NCBI GenBank assembly: GCA_018350325.1
Contig: JAEVLN010000038.1
Location: 62,001-126,000 of the forward strand
Length of the DNA: 64,000 nucleotides
Source: Globodera rostochiensis
Taxonomy: Eukaryota > Nematoda > Chromadorea > Rhabditida > Heteroderidae
Direction: 5' to 3'
The position numbers and the translations under genes were made by a program. Positions 11,474 through 25,377 of this stretch are shown piece after piece (the first letter of the stretch is position 1; each line of letters opens with the position of its first letter). Under the pieces are notes generated by a model. That model had not been told where the DNA came from. It saw only the letters and a list, made by a program, of their open reading frames with translations, and did no database searches.

Positions 11474-12718
11474 TCAAATGCCTTTCAGCTCGTCAATGCG
11501 CGCCTCGTTTGGATACTGTAGCACCAAATTTCTAAAAAAACAATTTCAAATGTTTGGGCCAAGGTGTCGGTGCCGTAATTACGGTTTATGGCCCTTTTTG
11601 GGCCCCCGTAATTACGAATTATGTGTGGTCTGATTACGTCCTGGGAGCTGGCAATTTTCGGCTTTCAGAGTTTTCATAAAAAAAATTTCTGTTTGGTCCC
11701 GGATTTGATTCCTAAAAGTTTCGATATTCGGAAAGCCGACAAATTGCCAGGAAAAGTGCCAATCCCCAAACACACAAATTCAGAGGGCCTGTTGTCGTTA
11801 ATTTATTTATTTATTTATGTTCATGGCATTTACGGACGTGGACTTACAAGTTGCCGACGTTGTAATTTCGTCGTGGAACACGTCCAATTGTCACGTACTC
11901 TGTTGAAGCGTTATACAAAAATTTACAAACAAACCCACCTCCCCCCCCCCCCCCCCCCCTAAAAACTTACCCCTCGGGTAACGAAGTGTGATCCGACGGT
12001 AGCCCTTCTAAAAGTTCTCTGATCAGTGATCAGAATTCTTGTCTCCAACTTACTTTGCCTTCCTTGTCATCGCATTTGTGGTAGATTTTCAGGAACGGAT
12101 CGATGTTCGCTGTGAATTTTAAAATTGTTCAATTTTGTCAATCGTCCTTTCGGAGCTTTTTCAATTTGACCCCTAATAGTAAGGGGCATCATCATTCGAT
12201 CACTGTCTGATCAGGGGCTTAGAAGCAATCATTCAAATCTGATCAGTGCTTAGGCGCGAACAACGCTAGAGCATGGAGCAGAATGAAAAATGTCATTGGG
12301 TCGCCAAAACATTGAGCCCCTCGGGGGCTTTCTCTCCACCACCTTCAGAGCCTTGGTAGTTCGCCGTGTTCCCCTCAATGATGAATTTGCCTTGGTCATT
12401 TGTCACCGCGGTTGCCAACGCGTTGCTGATCTCTGAACAACAACAAAAATGTTTTCCCGGGCGATCGAAATTTCAAAAATCGAAATTGGCCCACTAAACA
12501 CCCCCTCCCCCAAATTAATGGCATTCTGACCAACCGTCCGAGTTGGTTTTGAACAGCCGCACGTACACCTTGGAAGCGCCAAGCTTGCCGCACATCAGCG
12601 TGCCCTCAGCGCGTGTGGAACGCGTGGAGATGGACTCCTCCGTGCTGAAGCGGACAACCAGGCCAAGCAGTACCAGCAACACAACAACATTGGCAGGGCG
12701 GGGCAACAGTCGACTCAT
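11474..12718 (-). CDS. Transthyretin-like (TTL) secreted protein, gene 1
   Basis: Nematode transthyretin-like family (Pfam TTL): small secreted proteins, some of which are parasitism effectors or ligand carriers. Exons 12718-12535, 12432-12343, 12109-12054, 12007-11971, 11899-11848 and 11531-11474 give 158 residues in phase. Residues 1-28 form a signal peptide (basic MSRLLPR, then VVVLLVLLGLVV). The domain starts at EGTLMCG, followed by VYVRLFK, TNDQGKFIIEG, IDPFLKIYHKCDD (the family's aromatic-H-x-C strand), a basic strand YRRITLRYP, RRNYNVGNLNL and a short tail ending in DELKGI. Length fits the family (about 130-160 residues). It lies head to head with a second family member at 13977. The start is the only ATG ahead of the signal sequence in frame. 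Confidence 0.9.
11940..11959. repeat. Poly-C tract of 19
   Basis: One of about two dozen G or C homopolymers of 8 or more in the window. This one lies in an intron of TTL gene 1 just below exon 4. Confidence 0.9.
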
Positions 12719-13976
12719 AATGTTTAATGGGCGCTTAGGCTGGCTGAAATTTTGAAAAGCATTTCAGCGCAATGTTTACAGGTCCGGTAAACGCCGGGTT
12801 TTTATGGAATATTAAAAGTTGGAGTTTGAGTTCGGGATCGGAGTCAAATGCTCAATTTTAACTATTGCCAATCTCGACTGGGCTTACCCCGAGCTTGCTT
12901 TTCTTGTTGGGCACAATTTTCGAGATTCGCACTCATTAAATGTTTTGAAAATGTTAATCATTTTTCAGGGATGTAAACGGAATAATTGGCAAAAAAAACG
13001 GCAATCAGATTCACCAGAATTTTGCGACGCTTCGAAAATTGAGATATTTTTCGCATTTTTTTTTCAAATTTGATTGCCTTCCGTCCCCCGGGGGGGGGAG
13101 GCGTTAGACTCTGAAATGTGCTTATCCCGCCCATGCAAAATTGCGGCCAACACACAAAACTCCACAAATGGCGGCGATATGTTTGTTGTTGTTCAGTTGG
13201 GGGGGGGGGGGTCGGTGTGTACAGGCAGAAAAGGATTGGAATGGAAAGAGATAAGACAGGCGGTGAACAGAGCGAGTGCCCATAAACGACGCTGCCCCCC
13301 GCCGCCCCCCCCCCCGCAAACCGTCCGCCCGCCAGTGGTTGGTCGACGGTTCATGATAGATGGAACATTTGGGGGAGCAAAGTCAACCGACCGATCCGTC
13401 CGTCCCAAAAACAACAATTTGGTGTGGGAAAATGTGTGGAGGGAGCCCTCACTCTCATCATCATTTGATGACATTCGTCCGTGTCCATTCATTTTAATTG
13501 AATTGGACCCCAAATTTGATGCCGGGAAGGGGTGGGAAGAGTCGAGAGTCTTGAGGTTGTTGATTAAATGCCTCCCCAATAAACGGGCCCAAAAGATAAG
13601 GGGACCATGATGAGAAACCAAATGTTAGCAGAAGACGGCGTCAGTTGCCCAGTCCGATCGGACGGGCGGGATACGATCAGATTGATCCCGGATCAGATTG
13701 ATCGTCCCCCTCCGATCGCTGGGACTCCGGATCAGATTGATCGTCCCCCGCCGATCGCTGGGACTCCGGATCAGATTGATCGTCCCCCGCCGATCGCTGG
13801 GACGCCGGATCAGATTGATCGTCCGTCCCCTCCGATCAGAATGATTGCCTCTAAGAACCCCACCCCTCCCCCCTTTTCCCGTTGTTTACCCCTCCAAAAT
13901 TTGGTCCTTAAGCAATAACTGTCCCCCGTGCCAACCGCTAACTTTTCAGAGACACAAAATCACATCGATTTGAACA
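12719..13976. other. Shared upstream region of the two TTL genes
   Basis: About 1.26 kb between divergent starts, so it must contain both promoters. It holds G and C homopolymers (13089, 13199, 13308) and the 39-bp repeat at 13687-13830. The open frames at 13074-13621 span these tracts and show no family motif. I see no clear TATA box. Confidence 0.5.
13687..13830. repeat. 39-bp minisatellite, about 3.7 copies
   Basis: Units containing gatcagattgatcgtccccc, then gccgatcgctgggact. It ends about 150 bp before the start of TTL gene 2, so it could sit in that gene's promoter. Confidence 0.9.
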
Positions 13977-15552
13977 ATGCGTCTTTTGCTGGTTTGCCTA
14001 TGTGCCCTGTGGGCATCGACTGTCGCAATGCGTAAACAAGGGTCAGTTTGTCTGTCTGTCGCGCCTAAGGGGATTTTCTGTTTAATTTTTTTTGTTGTCA
14101 TTTTAGCGTTGCACTCAGCGGAAAGTTTGTGTGCGGACACGCGCCGGCCTTGAGCAATTCGACCAAAGTTCGAATCGTCGACATTGACACAGGTCAAAAC
14201 TCGAGGCCTTCTTCAACAAATTTGGTCTCCCAAATTCGAGTCCAAAATCTTGTGAAATTCATTAATGTCGAGAGGTTGGGACGACCATGGAGCTAATTCT
14301 ACCCTGGAATCGGGCATTTGCCGACTTTTTGGTTTGGGTTTTGTAATTTGTTTGCCGGGTATTGCCAATAACAATACAACGTTGTGGGGATGGCATGGCG
14401 GACTTTAACCCTTTGAAAATTGTCTGGGCAAGTCCTGGATTTTGTTTTTCTTCCAGAACCCTGCAAAATGAATCCAACGGATTCGGAAGCCACTCCTACT
14501 GGGCCTTCAAAATTGCATCTGAGACAAATCTGTAAAAATTTAGGGCCAGACCCGGACGACACATTGGACGAAAAGTTTGTGGACGCCACGGGCGCCTTTA
14601 AGTGAGGGCATTCGGGATTCTCGACGAGTCCAATACAAAATTTATCCCCCCCCCCCCCACAGGCTCAACGGGTACACCCGCGAACTCACTGACATCGACC
14701 CTGTGCTTTACGTTTGGACGGACTGCAACGACGGGCACACGGTAAATGCGATCGAGATGGTGGATGGCTTTGGGGCATCAATCAGAATGATCTGGTTTTG
14801 ATCAGATTCAAAGTTGAACGGGCTCAAAATGATTAGGTGGACTCCCTCCGATTTAAGTGATCAAAAATGATTGGGCCTTGCTGATCAGACCCAAAGCGCC
14901 AGATTAATATTTAGCAATCGGACTCAAACTGATCAGGCACTGATCACCAGATCATTGGAATGTTTAACCCGCATACCAGATTTTTTGATCCAGATTTTAG
15001 GATGAATTCAGGCAGAATCTGATCAATGAAAAATTCGCACATAATAGAATTGGTTCAAAATATCCTCTCATTTCTAATTTTTAGCCTTGCCATCGGAAAA
15101 TCAAATTTCTGATCCCAAAAACGAAGGTAAATTGGTTTGGTAAATCTGAAGAATTTGGGGGCCGCCCAGAATTTAATAAATTAATATAAAATATGAATGG
15201 ACTCAATCTTTAGTTTATTATGCTTTTCGCCATTATACAATTTATCGAATTTCTGGGAGGCGCCCATATTCTTAATTGTTTTCTATTGGTTTTCTCAATT
15301 TTTGCCAATTGAAAATCACATCCACCAGATCATTGGCGAAGATCCGAAACCCAACGATTGGCTTGACATCGGCGTGCTCAACCTTCAATCCACATTTGAG
15401 GTAATTTTACTGAAAAATTGGTTTTAATTTCGAGTTTTCATTGTTTTCTTTTTTATGAGGAGAAAAGAGAATGCATTTTTTGACTGAACGGACGGACGGA
15501 TGGACGGATGATCGATGTGAATTTCGTTTGCAATTTTTAGAATTCTGCTTAA
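13977..15552 (+). CDS. Transthyretin-like (TTL) secreted protein, gene 2
   Basis: Second TTL family gene. Exons 13977-14041, 14107-14192, 14544-14601, 14663-14741, 15085-15126, 15329-15400 and 15541-15552 join in phase to 137 residues. The signal peptide is MRLLLVCLCALWASTVA. The domain shows GKFVCG, VRIVDIDT, PDPDDTLDEKFVDATGAFK, the diagnostic DIDPVLYVWTDCNDG, CHRKIKFLIP and WLDIGVLNL. It ends in a 12-bp last exon (Asn-Ser-Ala-stop); the acceptor of exon 6 (ccaccag) is chosen by phase and alignment and is the weakest point. Compared with gene 1 it keeps the canonical PDPDD and DCNDG motifs, so the two are old paralogues and not a recent duplication. Probably secreted. Confidence 0.88.
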
Positions 15553-16344
15553 TTTTGAAAAAAGAATAAAAATGCTTGGTTAAAGTTGAAGCAGTTCATT
15601 TGGTGTTCAGAAACTCAAGGCTTCCCAAGTCGCTCTAATAAATACATCAAAGAACAAGGCCACACACTCAAGCAGGGTCGAACTTTCGGCCCCGGATACC
15701 GTAACTTAAAAAAAGCAAAAAAAAAATCTTATAGTTTGTTGTTTGTTCCCTTAATGGCACTTTGTTTTTTGGCACTGTTTTCTAACCCAAATATTTTAAA
15801 CTGCCCAAGGCACTCACTCTTCTATTTTATGTGCCAATGCTATGCTATAGCAATCGATTGTCTGTTTCTCTGCTCCATTTCCATTCCGGTCTTCTGCGCC
15901 CCTCCGGCGGGTGTCAGCCTTCATACCCTCCGGTGCCATCTGTCGGTGGTTGGTTATCTCCCCTCGGGTCATGGGCATTTATTCTCTTTTAATGTTTCCA
16001 CAACGGCCAAAAATCCTGGTTCCGGTTATGGGGGTATAGCTGCCGGGGGGCGGGGTTCCAGACTTTTTTATCCCCGTCACGGTCCCCGAAAATTCATCCC
16101 CGCGGACATTTCGAAAAAAATGCGTCCCCAACGATGGTATTTCGACGACAAAATTCGGAAAACCTATCCCCGAAATGGTCGGGGACAGAGATGGGGCGAA
16201 CTCTATCCTCTGGTCGCAACAAACCCCCGGGACTCGGGATCGTGGCAAATCCGGAGTCGGGATTCCCGATCCCGCCGGCCGTCAATGTAAAAAATAATTA
16301 GGGAGATCAAATCTTTGCGAGGAAATTGCTTGAATTTGCTGAAT
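15553..16344. other. Intergenic, long open frame probably not a gene
   Basis: A 234-codon open frame (15586-16290) spans this interval, but it has no recognisable domain, no homologue I know and a composition that follows short inverted G/C-rich repeats (tccccg/cgggga words near 16070-16270). I regard it as non-coding. Confidence 0.55.
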
Positions 16345-16830
16345 ATGTCGGAGCATCCGCGAGAAGCACAGCGCCATTTGAAGAAGATGTGAGTTTATTT
16401 ATTCAATAAACAGAAACTTTATTATCTTTTTCATTTAATTACGTTTAAACTTTAAAGGAAACAATTGTATTATACCAGCAGGGCGCCCCTAAACGGCTAC
16501 AGGTCTGAATACCCCACGATGGCTCATTCAGTCCAGTACTGAAACTAATATTAAGCCTAGCTTAGGTCTAAGTTCACTCTGGGTTGGGGTTCGTTAGGCT
16601 TAGGCCTAAGCTAGCCTAAGACGTTGAGGGGATTCGGGAAGTTTTAGCTGTGGGAGGATTCGAGACACATTTGGCTTGCTGAATATGTCGGAGCTTCGGC
16701 GAGAAGCACAGCGCCATTTGAAGAAGATGTGAGTTTTGAACTTTATTTTAAACCCATACATTTAAACGAAATTTATTTTCTTTTTTCATTTCATTACGTT
16801 TAAACTTTAAAGGGAACAATTGTAAAATAA
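16336..16830 (+). repeat. Tandem duplication of first exon and flank
   Basis: Segments 16336-16472 and 16675-16815 align with few changes (gctgaatatgtcggagc, then cgagaagcacagcgccattt, donor gtgag, and gtttaaactttaaaggaaca). Both contain the exon 1 ATG and the splice donor. Confidence 0.85.
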
Positions 16831-18205
16831 AAGAAACAAAATATTAATTATTTGCTTCAGCAATGTCTGTGACGATGTTTGCTATTGTGTCTTTGGTTTT
16901 ATTGGCCGTGCCACACTCGGACTGAAAGTTGCGCTGATCAGTGCCCGATTCGATGCTTTAGTGGACAAACATTTCAAACATAGACATTGGACAATTGATC
17001 GCATTGAAATTCGTCGTCGGGCGGAGGACGGCACCGACTTAAAAATCTTTAAGCGCGATTTTGACACGTTTCCGATCGCAACTTCCCCGCTGCCGGACAA
17101 CATAATCGGCTTCAGATGGCTTGCCATAAGGTCATTTTGTTGCCCCGACGATCCGTTATTAGTAGAGGCCAGAGATATATGCTCAAAAAGGCCAAAGTTG
17201 CGAAAAAAAATGCCGAAATATGCACTGAAAATCGCACTTTTGGTTTCAGCTCAGCCATTTGGGTGAATCTTTTCTTGTCCAGGCACGGATTCACGGCGCC
17301 AAAACCGCCGCACCAAACTGTTCTGATCCGCATAAAGCATATAATCCGGCCTCGAACTGTTTGTTGCGATAAAATTTGATGAATTCTCAACGAAAATTCC
17401 GTGTCGTAATTTTCCTTTTTGAATATGTTGTCGGCATTCTGTCGCTCGTTTTCAGTTGCATGGACGACAATGTCATCGCTTTTCTCCACCGCTTTCAACG
17501 ACTTTTCAGCAAGGATCTCCGCCTGTGGTTATCAATTAACTCAGCCTACAACCGAAGCTGGGCCTTAGTGATGCGGAAGCTGTGGCCCCTTGTTGTGAAA
17601 AACATGGCCGAATTGCGGCTGGACGGCCTAACGCTCGCCGATGTTCAACAACATATCACTCCCGCCATTGTGCGTGATTGTGCCAATGTCCAGGTGATCA
17701 AATCTACACACATATTCCCCGAGGCCCCCGGCGGGGACGCGTCGCCTGTTGGCCAAGCACTCTTCGAGTGGCTTCACACGCCGTTGACGAATGACCTTCC
17801 GAAAGTATTTGGATACGGAGGAAAATTCGGCGATTTTTATGAAACTGTCAATAGAAACGTGGAAGAACTCAAAAAGGTCGTTCATTTTATTGTTTATCCC
17901 TTTTTAATTGAACTGAAGGCCCTTTTTAGGCTTTTATCAATGCCTCAACACCGGCCAGCTACATTCTCAATTTTGAATCCAGACTTTATGGCGGGGAGCC
18001 GTTCGAGTTTGAGAACGAACGAACTCGGGAACGGCTGAAATTTGAATTTGGACATTTCAAGTCCGGTTTTTCGCTACTGAAACGATGTCCGATTGAGTGG
18101 GATAAGAGTCGCTGGGATCCGTGGAATTTTGATTCATTGTGTTCGGTGGGAGGAGAAATAAAAACAATTCACGTTTGGTTCAGAGACGCGGAAAACGACT
18201 GGTGA
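16345..18205 (+). CDS. F-box-like family protein (copy B)
   Basis: Same family as copies A and C but on the plus strand and more diverged. Proposed exons 16685-16728, 16861-17130, 17456-17876 and 17930-18205 give 336 residues in phase. Blocks: short basic N-terminus (MSELRREAQRHLKK, replacing the AKKKRPNN tail), F-box-like CDDVCYCVFGFIGRATLGLK and FDALVDKHFKHRHW, then VIAFLHRFQRLF, HITPAIVRDCANVQVI, GQALFEWLHTP, and a C-terminal part with FINASTPASYILNF and LLKRCPIEWDKSRW. The first exon is duplicated: a near copy lies at 16345-16388 with its own ATG and donor. The feature start covers both; the downstream ATG at 16685 is nearer exon 2. The TGA at 18203 overlaps a possible donor (gtgagt), so a further exon cannot be excluded. 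Confidence 0.82.
16545..16622. repeat. TTAGGC/GCCTAA-like short repeats
   Basis: Inverted and direct copies of gcttaggcctaagctagcct and relatives, resembling the nematode telomere hexamer TTAGGC. A second cluster is at 21303-21345. Confidence 0.55.
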
Positions 18206-18484
18206 GTGTTTATTAGCCGAATGGATTGGTCAACCAATAATTTAGCCTAGCGAATGAGAATTGCCAATGAATCGATGGGATTTAAATCCAAACAAAATGA
18301 ACTTGAAAGAATTTCATCGAATTATTCACAAATTGCAAACAAACTATCCTTTTTTGTCGAAGCACTTAAATGATAAATGAGTCAATGGACCGGCCCGTAC
18401 AAATAAAAACAACAAAAGTAACGGCCACAAAAAAATGCAACATAAAATAACGGCGACGATTGTCTGAGACTCCGCACCAAGTGT
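18206..18484. other. Short convergent intergenic gap
   Basis: AT-rich 3' region between copy B of the F-box-like family and the BTB gene. Nothing further seen. Confidence 0.5.
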
Positions 18485-20891
<2,407 letters not shown>

Positions 20892-23790
20892 TCAGTTGAC
20901 AAATGTGTAATCTCTGCCCCAGGGCAGTCGAAGACTGTCCTCCTCCTCATCGTCCACCAGTGCCTCCGTCCATTCGTCCCTCAGGCGAAATTTGTCGACC
21001 ATTTGTCGCTCCTCCTCAATTTGACTCTCAGACTTTACCTGAAAGTTGTAAACAAAAATATTAAAATCGTATTTATTATACACAGAATAGGGCATGGTCT
21101 GAATTAGAGCCCAGACAAGACCGAAAGGAATTCTCGACACCGGCCCCTCCGGTTCGGGCTTTAGTCTGGACAATTTTTTTCTAAATAAAAAATTCTATTT
21201 CAAAATCTGTTTTGTGCTCCAATTCGGTCAAATGAATGTCAGAGTTAAAAATCCCAAAGGCAAACACGTCAAGCAGAGACGGAGGGCGGGTCCACTATTT
21301 TTTGCCTAAGCCTAAGCCTAGGGTGGCTTAGGCCTAAGCCTAATTAACCCCCTAAGTCTCTAACTTTCCCCGAGTTATTCTATCCAGCTTTGGTGTTACT
21401 TAAAAATTGGTTTTCCTTAATCTTCAAAAATTTTCTTTCAAATTAGTGTCGCATATTCCAGTGTCGTATTTTCCTATGTCGCATTTTCCAGTGTCGCATT
21501 TTCTGTCAGGGTTGCATTTTTTCCCGGTGTCGCATTTTCCGCTTGGTGTCGCATTTTCTGGTGTCGCATTTTCCGGGAGCCCCCCCGCTGCCCTACCTGA
21601 ATGACATCGGTGTTGTCCTGGGCCAAACTGGCGTTGACCATTTTGGTGCTCATCAACAGATTCTTCACGATGGACTCCAAATGGAAGTGCTTGTCGAGCA
21701 GTGCATGGTCCAACCCGAAACAGCCCTCCCGAACGCGTCGAACTCGTCGGGGACAGGCGGTGGTGTGTAGACAGCAGCCAATCTCATGGATAAGCTTCCT
21801 GAACAATTTTGAAAAAGGATTAAGTGACGGGCGCTGGTTGACCATGACCAGTGTCCAGATCTCGAGGAGATAAGGATCTTGAGATACATGATTTGGACAT
21901 TCATGGATTAATTGGGACCAATGTACAATTTCAAGAGGATTATTTGTGGGCACGACTTACACCAAAATTTAAGTAAATTGCATTTTTTTTTCATTCAAAC
22001 CAAAAAGTTTTTCTCCTTTCGGAAACTCGGGTGTAAGCAGTAGCTCTAAAGCACTAAAAAGCTGTTGCTGATTATGAACACACCGACCGCATGAACGGAC
22101 ACTGTTCGCCGGTGACTTGGACGCTCAGCTTGAAGTTGGGCAATTTGTAATGGCGCAACTCAATGCCGTAGATCAGCGGACTGCCGAGCACTTTTGGCCG
22201 CGGTACGCCCCGGCGTGCCAACTCAAAGGCCTAAAACCAAAAAAAAAAACAAAATTCAACAATTTTATGCATTTTTTTTACGAAAAAATAAATAGGAAAA
22301 CAGACGCTCTTTTTGCAGATTACCCAACCTTAAAAAAATCCACACAACCATAGAAATTTTTTACGCAACAATGACATGAAAAAAACATATTGAAGACGAC
22401 TTTTCTTTCAGAACAGCTTGGAATACATTTTGTTTTGAACCAAAAATGTACGGAAAAAATCCGATTAAAAAATATACCTCCATTAAGTAAAACGCACATA
22501 AAACAAAATTATCAAAAAAATTTTTAAAGGAGGTTGCGTAATTTTTTTAAATTGTGAGGATGTTTTAAAGGCGGGGTAAACTGCAAAGAGCCGAAAAACA
22601 CCTAACCTAACCTTGAAAAATTAAGCTATTTTTAGTTTGTTTTTTTTTTCAAAAATTTTCTGTTGAACCTCTTGACTCTGCATGTCCACGTTGGCAAACT
22701 TGAGGCTTGTCTTCTTGAACTGCATTCGGATCATCGACAGCACACATTTAAGCTTATGCAGGGTGACATGATCTAAACACAAAAAGTTATTCTTTGGCAA
22801 TTTTTTTGCAAAATTTTGGGCCAAAAAAGCGTAATTTTTTCCAATTTACCAAATTCTGCGCGTGCCGCAACTTTGCCCCGGATGTGATGTTCCACCGTTT
22901 CTCTGCCCAGCTCGCCCTCCAAGAAGTACTCGTTGAGCCAGGCCCTGTCCCGGATCGTCTCCAAGTCATCGCATCCGTCGTTCAGTCCAAACACTTCAAA
23001 AATTCGATTTATTGGAGTTTCGGAAAAATGTCCCCTTCAACTGGCGAAAAACGAGCCAGCCTCTCCATTTTTGGCAATGCTTCAACCCAAAATTCTTATT
23101 TTAAATGCCAAAGCATGCAAATATGCCAAAAAATGTCTTTTCGTTAAATAATGGCGAAACTTATAAAACTTACAACAAACGCCCGAGCAGGAAGGCTCCA
23201 AAAAATTGAGCACTTCAATGCGCATTTCTTCCGGCCTGAACATCTGCCCGACCATCAGAGGGTGTTTACTGAAAAAAAACATTTATTTTCAAGGATTAAA
23301 AGTTAATTTTCCGGTTTTTGGAAAGTCCTTGGCGTCTCTGTAAGACATTGAATAAAAAACAATCATCAACCCTTGGAATTTGTTTTTTCAATCGCATTTT
23401 TGGTCATTAAATGACATTTTTTTTAGCAAATCTCTAATTTTGTATTCGAATCGGACTTCAAATCGACTTAAAAATTCTGAATCTCGAACTGCAGAGTTAA
23501 ATTCGTTGCCAATTTTACTATTTTTTGGCAAATCCAAATACACGCGACCTATAGTCAACTTGTGTCCGCTTGCCGACCACAACCAACGCCCCGCTCTTCG
23601 AGTGCGACTCAACAATTGGCAATTCGACGGTGGGCAAAGGACGGCACGGGTCCAAGCAGTTCGCCTGCTCGCAAATGCGTCGCAACAACAGCTTTTCAAG
23701 TGCTGAAATGGACACGTCGCGCGGCTTAAAAATGCAGAGGAATCCATTCAGAAGGGATTGGACCTCGCGGACGTTGAACGCGTACTTCAT
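20892..23790 (-). CDS. TRUB2-like mitochondrial pseudouridine synthase
   Basis: TruB/TRUB2 family; human TRUB2 modifies mitochondrial mRNAs and supports mitoribosome function. Exons 23790-23549, 23268-23174, 22993-22850, 22772-22669, 22230-22088, 21798-21597 and 21038-20892 join in phase to 358 residues (human TRUB2 about 331). Aligning blocks: NGFLCIFKPRDVS (human LFAVYKPPG), KHPLMVGQMF, SCSGVCLFGLNDGC, DHVTLHKLKCVLSMI, SPLIYGIELRHYKLPNFKL, LIHEIGCCLHTTACPRRVRR and REGCFGLDHALLDKHFHLE. The motif expected as RLDxxASG reads NFLEPSCSG, so the catalytic Asp position is Glu and the preceding GHR is lost. The acidic C-terminal exon (ending RDYTFVN) fits by phase only. Intron 6 holds a short-unit minisatellite and TTAGGC-like repeats. 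Confidence 0.83.
21303..21345. repeat. TTAGGC-like repeat pair (inverted)
   Basis: gcctaagcctaagcctaggg is followed by ggcttaggcctaagcctaat, i.e. telomere-like hexamers in both orientations, in intron 6 of the TRUB2-like gene. Confidence 0.65.
21447..21580. repeat. GTGTCGCATTTTCC short minisatellite
   Basis: Eight or so imperfect copies of gtgtcgcattttcc spaced by 0-8 bp, in intron 6 of the TRUB2-like gene, ending just before exon 6. Confidence 0.85.
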
Positions 23791-24317
23791 TCCTTTACAA
23801 ATCTTTGAAAAACAATTATAAAGAAATTATAGTAAATGTTTAAAAGGCTTTGCAAAATCTAGCCAAGCCAAATCACAAATATGAAACAGTTTTGTTCACA
23901 AATCAGAAGCAAGTAGAACTGAAGTGTCTCTTTCATTTAGAACAAATTAGGTAGAATGCCTAATTAAAATCTCCAAAGTGCCGAAATTTTGTTGCAAAAT
24001 GTATTTGACAAATAAATTGAAAATGAATGAAAAATACATTAGGTAAATTTGTTGCTTAAATACTTTATCTCCATGGAATACCTAAGTAGGGGTACCTAAC
24101 TGATGTTTACTTAAGAGAAATCATAAAACAATTTGTGTCTCCTTTTTTCGCATATTTAAGCAAAAAAAGTGTTTAATTTCGTTCATTAACGCCAAATTTC
24201 GAACATCATTTTTAAACCAATCATCACACCTATGTAACTTTTGATTAATGTAACCGTAATCAATTCATTTATTTTAGCAAAAAACGACAATAATATTTAG
24301 CCACAACAGCAACGACA
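23791..24317. other. Divergent promoter region
   Basis: AT-rich spacer between the TRUB2-like gene and the small membrane protein gene. No repeat or TATA box stands out. Confidence 0.5.
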
Positions 24318-24788
24318 ATGTCAGATCTCTACGGCTTTATCAACAATTTCTCAAAAAGGGTAATGCGCCGCGGACGTGACAAAGCAGCAGAGCCTGGTGC
24401 CTCAGCTGTAGCCAACGAGTCTGGTGGGTGAAAGTTCACTGATTTATAACAAAAACGACTTTTTTTGAACTGTAATTTTCGCAACAACATAATTAATTAT
24501 ACATTTATTTAGTCAATGATTAATTTATATACATTTTAGTAATTTGGTTCAAATATTTTAGATGCGAGTGGCGCAGATCCGAAACCGAAGCAGCACAAGG
24601 CGAAGGGCGGTAGCCGCTGCTGTCTGTGGATCACTCTGGGCATCATTCTGCTGGTCATTGTCCTTGCACTCGGTGGACTCGTTTTGACTGTGGCGCTCAC
24701 GCCGGATACGTTCGCGAAAACTCCGGTGCTGGATAAATTGGCTGAGCTGTTCAAGAAAAAGGATGCTGAGGAGGATGAGACGCCCTGA
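24318..24788 (+). CDS. Small single-pass membrane protein, unknown
   Basis: Exons 24318-24423 and 24562-24788 give 110 residues. The N-terminal half is polar (MSDLYGFINNFSKRVMRRGR, then an Ala/Ser-rich stretch and KPKQHKAKGG), then CCLWITLGIILLVIVLALGG and VLTVAL form one strong membrane helix, followed by a charged tail ending KKKDAEEDETP. A Cys pair sits at the cytoplasmic edge of the helix and could be acylated (inference). Codon use, the matching intron phase and a clean acceptor (atattttag) favour a real gene. I do not recognise the family. Confidence 0.65.
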
Positions 24789-25377
24789 ACATCTGTTGCT
24801 GTCAATGTGTGCATAGCCTAATTACTCGATCCGAGTCACTGTTAATTGTTCCATCCTATTTGACCGTTGTTGTTTGTTACCCACATCGTTGTCTATTTAA
24901 CTGCTCGTAAATTAAACAATGGTTTATTTGATTGAATTGCACACTTGAAGGTCGTTCAAACTTAAATTTGGAATTTCCTTTTTCGATATCCTTGAAATTT
25001 ATGGCCTTAAATCGGGTACATATGTATGTATTCATTTTTCCTCTCGATGTCCCCCATCCCCCTCTGCTCCTTCGATAAATTTTCGAGATACGAACATCGC
25101 TTGGAAACAAAAAATTCAGCTTTAACCCTAGTTTATTCTATACCCTGCCGTTTTGACTGGCTTTTAGGGAAGGAAGTGTCCTGGACAAAAACCTAATAAT
25201 TTCGTTGCCATTTTCCTTAATTCACAATTTTAAATGAATTTAATTTTGAGGTGTTTCGTGCTTTTTAGCTGATTGGGTATAAATAGCGATGTGTTCAACA
25301 TTTGTTACATTCTCTCAGCTACCAACAAAAATATTAAAGACAGTTCAACGACACAACACAAGCAAGCGACAACAAAC
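24789..25377 (+). other. Intergenic, upstream of the REEP gene
   Basis: Contains the 3' region of the small membrane protein gene and the REEP promoter (TATA box listed separately). Nothing else seen. Confidence 0.5.
25276..25286 (+). promoter_or_regulatory. Probable TATA box of the REEP gene
   Basis: ggtataaatag lies 92 bp before the ATG at 25378, followed by a start-like tgttcaacattt. This is the clearest core-promoter motif in the window. Confidence 0.55.

Noticed and set aside
15586..16290. 234-codon open frame on the plus strand
   Set aside because: No domain, no splice context, and its second half follows G/C-rich short inverted repeats. It looks like a chance frame between TTL gene 2 and F-box-like copy B.
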